In this document: in pieces, positions 1-8,351 of the stretch
Numbering within the stretch: the first letter of the stretch is position 1
How the letters are laid out: each line of letters opens with the position of its first letter
Origin: Capnocytophaga ochracea DSM 7271
GTDB lineage: Bacteria > Bacteroidota > Bacteroidia > Flavobacteriales > Flavobacteriaceae
Assembly: GCF_000023285.1 (NCBI RefSeq)
Contig: NC_013162.1
Location: forward strand, 784,501 to 848,500
DNA: 64,000 bases
Reading direction: 5' to 3'
Translations under genes and position numbers: made by a program
Notes under the pieces: model-generated
What the model saw: the letters and a program-made list of their open reading frames with translations, nothing else
Told to the model about the DNA's origin: nothing
Database searches by the model: none

Positions 1-1
1 A

Positions 2-2908
2 CTACTTTGTACAGTAATGTTTTTCTTGTGCGTAGCTTTTGGTTATGCACAGCAAATCACTGTAAAAGGAACAGTGAAAGACGGCTCTGGACAACCTTTG
101 ATGGGTGCCAGTGTGCTTGTGAAAGGTACCTCTCACGGTACTGCTGCCGATTTTGACGGTAATTTTGAGTTAAAAGTAGACAAAGGGGTTACCCTTGTGG
201 TCTCATCAGTAGGCTATAAAAGCCGAGAAGTAGCTGCTAAAGCAGGTACTATGAACATTGTTCTCCAAGAGGATACACAACAATTGGAAGACGTGGTAGT
301 CATTGGGTATGGAGCTATAAAGAAAAAAGACCTTACAGGTTCTGTAAACTTGGTAACCGACAAGGACTTTAACAAAGCTCCTGCCGTAAATGCCGACCAG
401 CTTATCCAAGGTAAAATAGCTGGGGTACAAATGACCTCTGCTAGTGGAGCTCCTGGTGAAGGACAAACTATCCGTATCCGTGGTAATGGCTCTTTGTCCT
501 TAACTTCTAACCCGCTAATTGTAATTGACGGTGTGCCAATGAACGATGGAGGCGTGGGCGGTTCTCGTAGTATCTTCAACTCTATCAACCCCGAAGATAT
601 TGAGAGTATGACCGTGCTAAAAGACGCTTCGTCTACCGCTATCTTTGGTTCACGTGCTGCCAATGGGGTTATTATGATTACCACCAAAAAAGGAAAAGCA
701 AACCAAGATTTGAAGATTAGCTTCAATACTAGCATCGCCCTACAAGATGTAAACGACTATGTAGATGTAATGAATGCTAACCAATTCCGCCAAACAGTAA
801 AAGGATTGAATAACCCTGCTGCCGAAGCGCTCTTAGGAAATGCCGATACTAATTGGCAAAAAGAAATCTACCAAACTGCTCCAATGAGCAATAGTACTTT
901 GGTGCTCTCCGGCGCTTACAAAACTTTGCCTTACCGTGTATCAGTAGGACATTCGTATGCTGACGGGGTATTGCGCACCGATAACTTCAAACGTACCAAT
1001 GCCAAAATTAGCTTAAACCCTACTTTCTTTGATAAATCATTGAAATTAGAATTGAATGCCAATGGTACTTATATGCAAAACCGTTTTGCTAATAAAGATG
1101 CTATTGGGGCAGCCGTAGAGTACGACCCTACTCAGTCAGTGTTTGGAGGTCTCGCTAAATACGGAGGTTACCACGCTTGGGTGAACCCTAATAATGGCAG
1201 TCGCTACGACTTAGCTCCTAACAACCCTATGGCAATGCTAAAGTTTTTAGACGATTCTTCTAAAGTGTATCGTTTTATTGGGAATGCCAAAGTAGATTAT
1301 ACCTTGCCTTTCTTTAAAGATATTACCGCTAGTGTAAACGTGGGTATTGATTACAGTAAAGGGGAAGGTGATAAAATAACCGACCGCCGTATGCCTACCT
1401 CTACTCCTGATTTCGACGGAGCTAAAACTACTTATACTAATAAAGCTACCAACAAGCTCTTTGATGCCTATATAAACTATATGAAAGACATCAAAGAAAC
1501 TCATAATATAGGGCTAATGATAGGACACTCTTATCAGTCATTTGAGTTTGACGATAATTCCACTGATTACTCTTACTTCACTAACCCAGGTGATAACAAA
1601 GAGGTGCCTAACATCAACAAGAGTAGAAACGTATTGATGTCTTTCTTTGGTCGTGCAAACTATAGCTATAAGAATCGTTACCTTCTTACCGCTACCCTTC
1701 GTGCCGACGCATCTTCTAAACTAAACCCAGACGACCGTTGGGGTTACTTCCCTTCAGTAGCCTTGGCTTGGAACGTGAGCAACGAGAACTTCCTTAAAGA
1801 CAACAAAACTCTTAACGAACTCAAACTGCGTTTTGGTTATGGTGAAGTAGGGAACGTGAATGGTTTGGGCGACTACCTCTTCCTTACCAATTACACTCGT
1901 AGTCAAGACGGAGCTTCTTATCAATTGGGCGATAGCTTCTATCAAACTTACCGTCCTGGGGTAACCAATAAAAACCTACGTTGGGAAGTGGGGAATACCC
2001 TCAATGCTGGTATTGATTTTGGCTTCTTAGACAACCTCATCACAGGTACCCTCGATGTGTATCGCAAACAAACCAAAGACCTGATAGCTGAAACCACTAT
2101 CGACCCCTTTACCAACTTTAAAAACCGTGTAAATGCCAATGTAGGGGATATGGAAAACAAAGGTATTGAACTTGGTTTGACCGTAACTCCTATCCGTAAT
2201 ATTGAGAAGAATATCCGTTGGAGTTTCAACTATAACATAGCTTACAACGAAAATAAGATTACCCGTATGCCCGACGACCAGCCTACTGGAGGTATCTCAG
2301 GAGGTACTGGTAACCGTGTACAACTACACCGCGAAGGTGAAACCCCTTACTCTTTCTTTGTATACCAACAAGTGTACGACGCACAAGGCAATCCAGTAGA
2401 AAATGCTTTTGTAGATAGAAACGGTAATGGCAAAATAGACGAAGGCGACCGCTACTTGTACAAATCGCCTTTTGCCCCTGTGACAATGGGCTTTGGTACC
2501 GATTTGAACTACAAGAATTGGGATTTAAACATCACTACCCGTGCAAACATCGGTAACTATGTGTACAATAACACCCAATCACGCTTAGACCAATTCGGCG
2601 AAATTACTGCTAACAGTGGTTTCTTGCGCAATATTAAAGCGAATAGTAATTTCCAACGCCATAACGACCAATCGTGGTTAAGCGATTACTACTTAGAGAA
2701 CGCTTCATTCTTCAAGTTAGACAATATCACCTTGGGATATACTTTCCCTCATACCGATAAAATGTACATTCGCCTCTATGGTACAGTGCAAAATGTATTG
2801 ACTATTACTAAGTACAGCGGTTTAGACCCAGAAGTATATGGCGGTATCGACAACAACTTCTATCCACGCCCTCAAACTTACTTGTTGGGCTTGAATGTTA
2901 ACTTTTAA
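2..2908 (+). CDS. susC: SusC-like TonB-dependent outer-membrane transporter, 5' end outside window
   Basis: This is an outer-membrane TonB-dependent transporter that imports oligosaccharides, here probably starch-derived because of its neighbours. The frame is open to the left edge: the residues before the first ATG (position 17) still read as signal peptide (LLCTV, then MFFLCVAFGYAQQ), so the true start lies upstream. After cleavage at about AYAQ/Q comes a carboxypeptidase-D-regulatory-like domain (GTVKDGSGQPLMGASV), then the plug domain with the SusC hallmarks VVVIGYG, GKIAGVQ and IRIRGNGS, then a long beta-barrel ending in an aromatic strand (LGLNVNF). About 970 residues are visible, normal for the family. 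A SusD gene follows after 12 bp, in the standard SusCD order. The family call is firm; the substrate is inferred from the downstream amylase. Confidence 0.93.
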   Translation, partial: LLCTVMFFLCVAFGYAQQITVKGTVKDGSGQPLMGASVLVKGTSHGTAADFDGNFELKVDKGVTLVVSSVGYKSREVAAKAGTMNIVLQEDTQQLEDVVVIGYGAIKKKDLTGSVNLVTDKDFNKAPAVNADQLIQGKIAGVQMTSASGAPGEGQTIRIRGNGSLSLTSNPLIVIDGVPMNDGGVGGSRSIFNSINPEDIESMTVLKDASSTAIFGSRAANGVIMITTKKGKANQDLKISFNTSIALQDVNDYVDVMNANQFRQTVKGLNNPAAEALLGNADTNWQKEIYQTAPMSNSTLVLSGAYKTLPYRVSVGHSYADGVLRTDNFKRTNAKISLNPTFFDKSLKLELNANGTYMQNRFANKDAIGAAVEYDPTQSVFGGLAKYGGYHAWVNPNNGSRYDLAPNNPMAMLKFLDDSSKVYRFIGNAKVDYTLPFFKDITASVNVGIDYSKGEGDKITDRRMPTSTPDFDGAKTTYTNKATNKLFDAYINYMKDIKETHNIGLMIGHSYQSFEFDDNSTDYSYFTNPGDNKEVPNINKSRNVLMSFFGRANYSYKNRYLLTATLRADASSKLNPDDRWGYFPSVALAWNVSNENFLKDNKTLNELKLRFGYGEVGNVNGLGDYLFLTNYTRSQDGASYQLGDSFYQTYRPGVTNKNLRWEVGNTLNAGIDFGFLDNLITGTLDVYRKQTKDLIAETTIDPFTNFKNRVNANVGDMENKGIELGLTVTPIRNIEKNIRWSFNYNIAYNENKITRMPDDQPTGGISGGTGNRVQLHREGETPYSFFVYQQVYDAQGNPVENAFVDRNGNGKIDEGDRYLYKSPFAPVTMGFGTDLNYKNWDLNITTRANIGNYVYNNTQSRLDQFGEITANSGFLRNIKANSNFQRHNDQSWLSDYYLENASFFKLDNITLGYTFPHTDKMYIRLYGTVQNVLTITKYSGLDPEVYGGIDNNFYPRPQTYLLGLNVNF

Positions 2909-2920
2909 TGAATACAGAGT

Positions 2921-4543
2921 ATGAAAAAATATATCAAACATAGTATCTTTGGGGTAATATTAGCACTTTCGCTTAGTGCTTGTATGAAAGATTTAGACCA
3001 AGAGCCTATAGACCCCGATAGCTTTACTGAAAAAGACGTGTTTAAAAACGCTACTGAAGCTAAAGGTGCCTTAGCTAAAATTTATGCCTCATTATCGCTT
3101 ACTGGGCAAAAAGGTCCCAGCGGTGATGGCGATATAGCAGGTGCCGATGAAGGTTCTACTGGATACACTCGTATGCAATTCTACTTACAAGTAGCCAGTA
3201 CCGATGAGGCTATCATTCGCTGGAGTGATGCTGGTGTGCCCGACTTCCACAATATGAGTTGGACACCTGCTAACACCTTTAACAATGCCTATTACAACCG
3301 CTTGGGGCAACAAATCGCTTTTGCGAACTCGTTTATAGATAACGCACAAGCCTTAGCTTCTGACCCCGAAGTAGGTTATTATATTGCCGAAGCGCGCTTT
3401 ATCCGTGCTTATGCTTATTACAATGTAATAGATGCTTTTGGGAAAGCACCTTTGGTAACCTCCTCTAAGGCAGATTTAAAACCTGCTCAAAACACACGTG
3501 CCGAACTCTTTAACTTCGTAGAAAGTGAGTTAAAGGATTTAGAGGGCAAACTAAAAGCCGCACGTGCTAATGAATACGGACGTGTAGATGTGGTAGCCGC
3601 TCAAGCGCTCCTCGCTCGTTTATACCTCAACGCTAAAGTGTATATAGGACAAGATAAATATACCGATTGTATTACTTATGCTAAAAAGGTAATTGCCTCT
3701 TCCTATAGCTTAAACACTACCGATGCCAATAACAATGGTACCGCTTACGACGAGTTGTTCCTTGCCGATAACAACAGCAATGGCGCTCAAAACGAGTTTA
3801 TATTTTTAGCAAGTTTTGATGGGCTTAATACCAAAACTTTTGGAGGTACAGCTTTCATTATACACGGAGCTACCGGAGGAAATATGAATGCTTCTTCCTT
3901 GGGTATTAACGACGGTTGGAGTGGTCTTACAGCTCCTAAAGAATTTGTTAATAAATTTGAGGTATCAGCACGCAATAGTAATAATGAGCCTACCGCTTGG
4001 AAAGACAAACGCGCGATGTTCTATACCGATGGACAAACCTATGAGAACACAGACTTAAAAGACTTTACAAAGTCAGGCTATGCCATTACTAAATTCAAGA
4101 ACATAACCTCTACAGGAGCAGCAGGTAAAGACCCCGAAAAGAAATTCCCCGACACTGATTTACCACTTATCCGCTTAGCTGAAGTATATCTTACTTATGC
4201 TGAAGCCGTGCTACGCGGTGGTACAGGAGGTGATAGAGCTACTGCCTTAGGTTATATCAACCAATTGCGTAGCCGTGCTTATGGTAACGCTTCTGGCAAC
4301 ATAGCTGATAGCGACCTTACCTTAGATTTTATCTTAGATGAACGCGCTCGTGAATTGTACTGGGAAGGATTGCGCCGTACCGACCTTATTCGTTATGGTA
4401 AATTTACAGGAGGTGCTTACCTCTGGTCTTTCAAAGGAGGTACTGCTTCTGGTGTAGCTGTACCTGATTATAGAAACTTATATCCTATTCCTCAAGATGC
4501 ACGCACCGCTAATGAAAACCTTACTCAAAATACAGGATACTAA
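2921..4543 (+). CDS. susD: SusD-like glycan-binding lipoprotein (RagB/SusD family)
   Basis: This surface lipoprotein forms the lid of the SusC transporter and hands it oligosaccharides. It begins with a lipoprotein signal ending in LSLSAC, so Cys21 is the likely lipidated residue. A TPR-like alpha-helical scaffold follows: the stretch FIDNAQAL to RFIRAYAYYNVID is the usual first SusD helical pair, and the C-terminal signature is present (LPLIRLAEVYLTYAEA, then ERARELYWEGLRRTDLIRYG). At 540 residues it has the usual length. It is co-transcribed with the SusC gene 12 bp upstream and the SusE-like gene 12 bp downstream. The starch substrate is inferred from context. Confidence 0.94.
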   Translation: MKKYIKHSIFGVILALSLSACMKDLDQEPIDPDSFTEKDVFKNATEAKGALAKIYASLSLTGQKGPSGDGDIAGADEGSTGYTRMQFYLQVASTDEAIIRWSDAGVPDFHNMSWTPANTFNNAYYNRLGQQIAFANSFIDNAQALASDPEVGYYIAEARFIRAYAYYNVIDAFGKAPLVTSSKADLKPAQNTRAELFNFVESELKDLEGKLKAARANEYGRVDVVAAQALLARLYLNAKVYIGQDKYTDCITYAKKVIASSYSLNTTDANNNGTAYDELFLADNNSNGAQNEFIFLASFDGLNTKTFGGTAFIIHGATGGNMNASSLGINDGWSGLTAPKEFVNKFEVSARNSNNEPTAWKDKRAMFYTDGQTYENTDLKDFTKSGYAITKFKNITSTGAAGKDPEKKFPDTDLPLIRLAEVYLTYAEAVLRGGTGGDRATALGYINQLRSRAYGNASGNIADSDLTLDFILDERARELYWEGLRRTDLIRYGKFTGGAYLWSFKGGTASGVAVPDYRNLYPIPQDARTANENLTQNTGY

Positions 4544-4555
4544 AAAGAGAATACT

Positions 4556-5602
4556 ATGAAAAATATACTTAGAACAGCAGCGTTATGTATGGGACTTATC
4601 TCATTGGTAGCCTGCGAAAAAGATGAAGAAAAGGCAACCCTTAATGCCGATGCCAAAATAGAGGCTTCCCTATCTACCAACAATGTAGTACTTACACAGG
4701 GCACCGCCTCTCAAACAGCTCTTACTGTTTCTTGGGAAACGAAAAACCTCAACATAAACCTTGCTCCTAAATATACCGTTAATTTTGTAAGAAAAGATGG
4801 AAAAAAGGAGAAATCTATTTCAGTTGAGAAATCCCCTCTTGCTATCACAGGTAAAGAGTTAAATGACTATCTTATAAGTGATTTAGAAATTACAGCAGGA
4901 ACAACGACCGAAGTTACCGTAGCGGTAAGATTAGTCCTCAGCGACCAACGTAATTTTTCCTCCGAGCATAAATTGAAAGTAACCCCTTTCCTTGATGAAA
5001 TCAAACCAAGCGATTGGGGAATAGCCGGTGATGGTGCTAACGGTTGGGATCCAGATAAAGGATTAGATATTAAAATGTGGAAAGGTGACGATGGTGCATT
5101 AGTAGCCTATGCTACTTTAAAAACTGGTAGCATCAAATTCCGTAAAGATAATAAGTGGGATCTTAATTACGGTGGAAGTAACGGTAAATTAGTGTCTGGA
5201 GGAACTAATATTGCTGTCTTAGCAGGTACTTATAAGATTACTTTCAACGAAAAAGCCCTTACTTATAGTATCGAAAAATACTCTTGGGGTATAGTTGGTA
5301 GCGGTGCTAATGGTTGGGACGAAAATAAGGATTTAGACATCAAGTTGTCTTACAATGGTGCTTTTAACCAATGGGAAGCTAAAAATGTTAGTCTAAAGGA
5401 CGGAGAAATTAAAATCCGTTTAAATAACCAATGGGGTACAAACTTTGGTGCTGTTAGCACTGATGATAAGCCTGTAGCCGCTCTTAGTGGTAAACTTAAA
5501 GATGGTGGAAATAACATCAAAGTGAGTGCAGGCACTTACAACATTTCTTTCTCTTTTGATGTAAAAACCAAAGAAGGTACTTACAAGATAGAAAAATTAT
5601 AA
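4556..5602 (+). CDS. susE: SusE/SusF-like starch-binding outer-membrane lipoprotein
   Basis: This is a surface glycan-binding lipoprotein accompanying SusCD. The signal ends in ISLVAC (Cys20). Residues of about 25-150 form the SusE N-terminal Ig-like domain. Two related C-terminal modules then occur in tandem, each opening with a near-identical WGI(A/V)G(D/S)GANGWD motif and running through a KIR/KFR...W..N(Y/F)G motif, as in the CBM modules of SusE and SusF. Only two modules are present, whereas Bacteroides SusF has three, so it matches SusE better in size (348 residues). A strong hairpin follows the stop codon, before the amylase gene. Confidence 0.85.
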   Translation: MKNILRTAALCMGLISLVACEKDEEKATLNADAKIEASLSTNNVVLTQGTASQTALTVSWETKNLNINLAPKYTVNFVRKDGKKEKSISVEKSPLAITGKELNDYLISDLEITAGTTTEVTVAVRLVLSDQRNFSSEHKLKVTPFLDEIKPSDWGIAGDGANGWDPDKGLDIKMWKGDDGALVAYATLKTGSIKFRKDNKWDLNYGGSNGKLVSGGTNIAVLAGTYKITFNEKALTYSIEKYSWGIVGSGANGWDENKDLDIKLSYNGAFNQWEAKNVSLKDGEIKIRLNNQWGTNFGAVSTDDKPVAALSGKLKDGGNNIKVSAGTYNISFSFDVKTKEGTYKIEKL

Positions 5603-5605
5603 CAG

Positions 5606-5642
5606 AATACAGGCTGTCCGACAGTGTCGGACAGCCTGTATT
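5606..5642 (+). terminator. 37-nt perfect hairpin between SusE-like gene and amylase gene
   Basis: The arms at 5606-5623 and 5625-5642 are perfect reverse complements around a single central base, which leaves a tight loop in RNA. No T-run follows. It may therefore act as an attenuator or an mRNA-stabilising/processing hairpin that separates the binding-protein genes from the enzyme gene, rather than as a full terminator. The role is inferred; the inverted repeat is directly visible. Confidence 0.6.
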
Positions 5643-5664
5643 ATATCATTTAAATACCAAAAAT

Positions 5665-7074
5665 ATGAAATATTATATATACCTTCTCGCAGGATTGCTC
5701 GCCTTTTCTTGCGATAAAAAAAGCAACAACGACAACCCAGAACCCCAAAATACAGTTCCCTTAGACCTTACTAAAATAGACAACGGCAACCGTGTGATGA
5801 TGCAAGCCTTCTATTGGGACGTAACACCTCTTGGCGAATGGTGGAATACCATTACCCCAAAACTCACTGAGTGGAAAGCCAACGGAGTAGACCGCATATG
5901 GCTACCTCCTGCCACCAAAGGCGCTTCTGGGGGCTATTCTATGGGCTACGACCCCTCCGATTATTTCGATTTTGGCGAATATAACCAACACGGCACTGTA
6001 AAAACCCGCTTCGGCTCACGCGCTGAACTCGAAAACCTCATCAGCAAAGCCCACGAAAGTGGCTTGCAAGTAATTGCCGATATTGTTATAGGGCATAACA
6101 ATGGCGGGGGCAAAGAATGGAACCCTTACCGCAATAAAGAAACCTACACCCTTTTCGATGAAACCCACGGTAATGCTTCTGGAAAATTTAACCGCAACTA
6201 TGAGTGCTTTCACCCTAATAAATATGCAACTTCTGACGAAGGAGCTGACTTTTACGGGGAACAAGACCTATCGCATAAAGTACCCTATGTGCGTGAAGAA
6301 CTTTGGGAAAAAGATAACTCAATGGCTAAGTATTACAAAAATACAATGAAGTTTGACGGTTGGCGTTTCGACTATGTGAAGAGCTTTGGGGCTTGGGTAG
6401 TACGCGATTGGCTAAAAGCAGTAGGTGGTTTTGCCGTAGGTGAATTGTGGGACGGCAACCCCGAAACGCTTAAAAAATGGGTAGACGAGAGCGGTGCAAG
6501 TGCTTTCGACTTTGCCTGCTTTTATGCCCTCGAAAAAGCATTAGACCGCAATAAAGATATGCACGAACTAATGACCGATACCCACCCAATGCTTAGAACC
6601 TTGCGCACCGAGAAAGCTGTCACTTTTACAGCTAATCACGATACCGAGAAAGACAAAATAGCGGACAATACCATTGCGCCTGACAAAAAACTAATGGCGT
6701 ATGCCTATATCCTTACCCATAGTGGCTATCCTTGTATTTTCTATTCCGATTACGAAAATGAGGCTTTCAAAGCCAAGCTACAAAAGCTAATGCTCATCAA
6801 CCGCAGTTTGGCAGTAGGTGAAGAAAAATTCCATTTAGCCTCCAATACGGAGTATGTAGCCTCACGTCTGGGCAACGAGAAAAGTCCGGGCTTAGTGCTC
6901 TTTATCAACAACAGCACTCTCCCTGCCAAGCGTACAATCACCACCCATTGGAAAAATAAAACCTTGATAGACTACTCTGGTAATAGTCATTTATTTTTTG
7001 TTACCGATAGCGACGGCAATGTAACCATACAAGTACCCGCCAATAGCTACACCGTGTGGTCAATAGGTAAATAA
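5665..7074 (+). CDS. GH13 alpha-amylase lipoprotein (SusG role)
   Basis: This endo-acting alpha-amylase is probably anchored on the cell surface and cuts starch into oligosaccharides for the SusCDE complex. The lipobox LLAFSC gives lipidated Cys16. The four GH13 regions are visible: DIVIGHNNGG (region I, near residue 139), GWRFDYVKSF with nucleophile Asp236 (II), VGELWD with acid/base Glu260 (III), and TANHDTE with Asp326 (IV). The sequence around region II and the following AWVVRDWL segment resembles the archaeal/plant-like subfamilies GH13_6/7 more than neopullulanase-type SusG. The length, about 470 residues, fits a single-domain amylase with no extra binding module. It ends just before a hairpin shared with the convergent tail locus. 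The subfamily assignment is from memory of motifs. Confidence 0.92.
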   Translation: MKYYIYLLAGLLAFSCDKKSNNDNPEPQNTVPLDLTKIDNGNRVMMQAFYWDVTPLGEWWNTITPKLTEWKANGVDRIWLPPATKGASGGYSMGYDPSDYFDFGEYNQHGTVKTRFGSRAELENLISKAHESGLQVIADIVIGHNNGGGKEWNPYRNKETYTLFDETHGNASGKFNRNYECFHPNKYATSDEGADFYGEQDLSHKVPYVREELWEKDNSMAKYYKNTMKFDGWRFDYVKSFGAWVVRDWLKAVGGFAVGELWDGNPETLKKWVDESGASAFDFACFYALEKALDRNKDMHELMTDTHPMLRTLRTEKAVTFTANHDTEKDKIADNTIAPDKKLMAYAYILTHSGYPCIFYSDYENEAFKAKLQKLMLINRSLAVGEEKFHLASNTEYVASRLGNEKSPGLVLFINNSTLPAKRTITTHWKNKTLIDYSGNSHLFFVTDSDGNVTIQVPANSYTVWSIGK

Positions 7075-7095
7075 CATAAAGTTATACAGATAAAA

Positions 7096-7130
7096 AAAAC
7101 GAGCTACCTCGCGATGAAGTAGCTCGTTTT
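7096..7130. terminator. Bidirectional hairpin terminator between amylase and tail locus
   Basis: The arms AAAACGAGCTAC (7096-7107) and GTAGCTCGTTTT (7119-7130) flank an 11-nt loop. A-rich sequence precedes the stem and a T-run follows it, so the structure can end transcription from the amylase gene on the plus strand and from the convergent tail locus on the minus strand. Confidence 0.8.
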
Positions 7131-7141
7131 TTACTTAAGTT

Positions 7142-7672
7142 TTAAATCTTCTGTTTAAAACGCTTGTATCTCCAATATACATAAGCTAAAACTACGAGCA
7201 GTAACAACCAAAGAATATACCTTAATGGTGTACTTTGGGTGTGCTTTCGTATTTGCTCAGCTTGCTGTATTTCGTGCTTTCGAACTTCATTTTGAACACT
7301 TGCGTAGGATTGCTTATAAAGAGTAGTATCAGCCTGCTGTAAGCTCTTAGAATGGGCTCTGATAGCTTTAATCTTTACCTTGCCATTGCGTACCCTTATA
7401 GTCTCTCTATTAGCGTCCCGAGTGTGGGTATAGGTGAGTTCTTTAGCATTGCCAAGGCTGTCTTTGTCGTTTTCGAGTTCAATCTCGAAAGACGTGGCAG
7501 ACAGGTCAAACCATTCAGACTTATGAGACTGATGAACAAAGAGCTGGGAGCTATCTTTATTGGTGATAAAGTGCTCTTTCTGGACTTGCCTTTGTGTGTA
7601 GGTTTCTACTTTTTTGGTTCTGCAACCAATCACTGACAAAAGGAGTAACATCAATAATAAAAATCTTTTCAT
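7142..7672 (-). CDS. Putative unimolecular spanin: lipoprotein with C-terminal membrane segment
   Basis: I did not recognise a family, but the architecture is distinctive. An N-terminal lipoprotein signal ends LLSVIGC (Cys17). About 130 hydrophilic, charged residues with helical/coiled-coil character follow, then a single C-terminal transmembrane segment (ILWLLLLVVLAYVYW) and a basic tail. A lipid anchor at one end and a membrane helix at the other can bridge outer and inner membranes, as in the one-protein spanin of phage T1 (gp11). It lies 6 bp downstream of the endolysin gene, where phage lysis genes usually sit. Expected role: joining the two membranes so that tail particles can be released. 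The alternative is an ordinary envelope protein. Function is inferred. Confidence 0.55.
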   Translation of the reverse strand: MKRFLLLMLLLLSVIGCRTKKVETYTQRQVQKEHFITNKDSSQLFVHQSHKSEWFDLSATSFEIELENDKDSLGNAKELTYTHTRDANRETIRVRNGKVKIKAIRAHSKSLQQADTTLYKQSYASVQNEVRKHEIQQAEQIRKHTQSTPLRYILWLLLLVVLAYVYWRYKRFKQKI

Positions 7673-7678
7673 ACATAT

Positions 7679-8179
7679 TTATTTCGCTTGTTCAATCATT
7701 TTAATCACTTTTTTCAAAGTATCCGCATAGTTAGGAGCGGTAGCGTAACCCGCTTTAGCAACCTCCTCTGCAAACTTATAGGGGTCACTTTTCACTTTCA
7801 ATGCCTCTGCATAGCGTTCGTTTTTGATGAAGAATTGAGCGTGGTCAGTGAAACTCTCTTCTGGGGTATCGTACTTCCTAAACCAATCCCTCACCACGTA
7901 CAAATATTTGCCGTCCGCACGCTTAGTAATGCTGATAATCTCAGGAAAAAGTCCCTTTGTTACCATAGGCACAGAAAGTACCTCCGTAGTACGCACTAAC
8001 TGCTTCTTACTTGCAGGCGTATCCTTACTAGCTTTCACGCCGAACATCATATTACCGGGCACATTCTTACCCCAGCCCGTCTCTAATGCCGATTGTGCCA
8101 ATATAAATAGGTGTGATATTCCCGTTTTACGCTGAGTCTCGAGTGCGTAAAGCTTGTATTTTGTTATAAATTCTTTCAT
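7679..8179 (-). CDS. Glucosaminidase-domain endolysin
   Basis: This is a peptidoglycan hydrolase of the FlgJ/LytG-type beta-N-acetylglucosaminidase family, probably the lysin that frees the tail particles. The domain covers nearly the whole protein: ISHLFILAQSALETGWGK carries the catalytic-type Glu, MFGVKA follows, and the C-terminal part (YAEALKV, AEEVAKAGYATAPNYA) is typical of the fold. The start is taken at an internal ATG (8177-8179) giving MKEFITKYK and 166 residues. The frame stays open to an ATG at 8345-8347, but the extra 56 residues look unlike the family and would leave only 4 bp to the fibre gene. It has no signal peptide, so export would need a holin or other route. Confidence 0.82.
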   Translation of the reverse strand: MKEFITKYKLYALETQRKTGISHLFILAQSALETGWGKNVPGNMMFGVKASKDTPASKKQLVRTTEVLSVPMVTKGLFPEIISITKRADGKYLYVVRDWFRKYDTPEESFTDHAQFFIKNERYAEALKVKSDPYKFAEEVAKAGYATAPNYADTLKKVIKMIEQAK

Positions 8180-8351
8180 TTGCTTAATTAATGTGAATAT
8201 AGAGCGAGGGCTATAGCCGTTGCCTTCTAGACTTATGATGAATATTAACGAAAAGATAATATTAGTGGAGGGAGTTGAGCTCTTGGTTGTTTTTTCGAAA
8301 GGCACTATATAGCTGAGAGTAAATAATTTGATGATGTTTTTTCTCATTTTT

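Noticed and set aside
214-735. Minus-strand open frame of 173 codons inside the first SusC gene
   Set aside because: Shadow of the strongly supported SusC frame.
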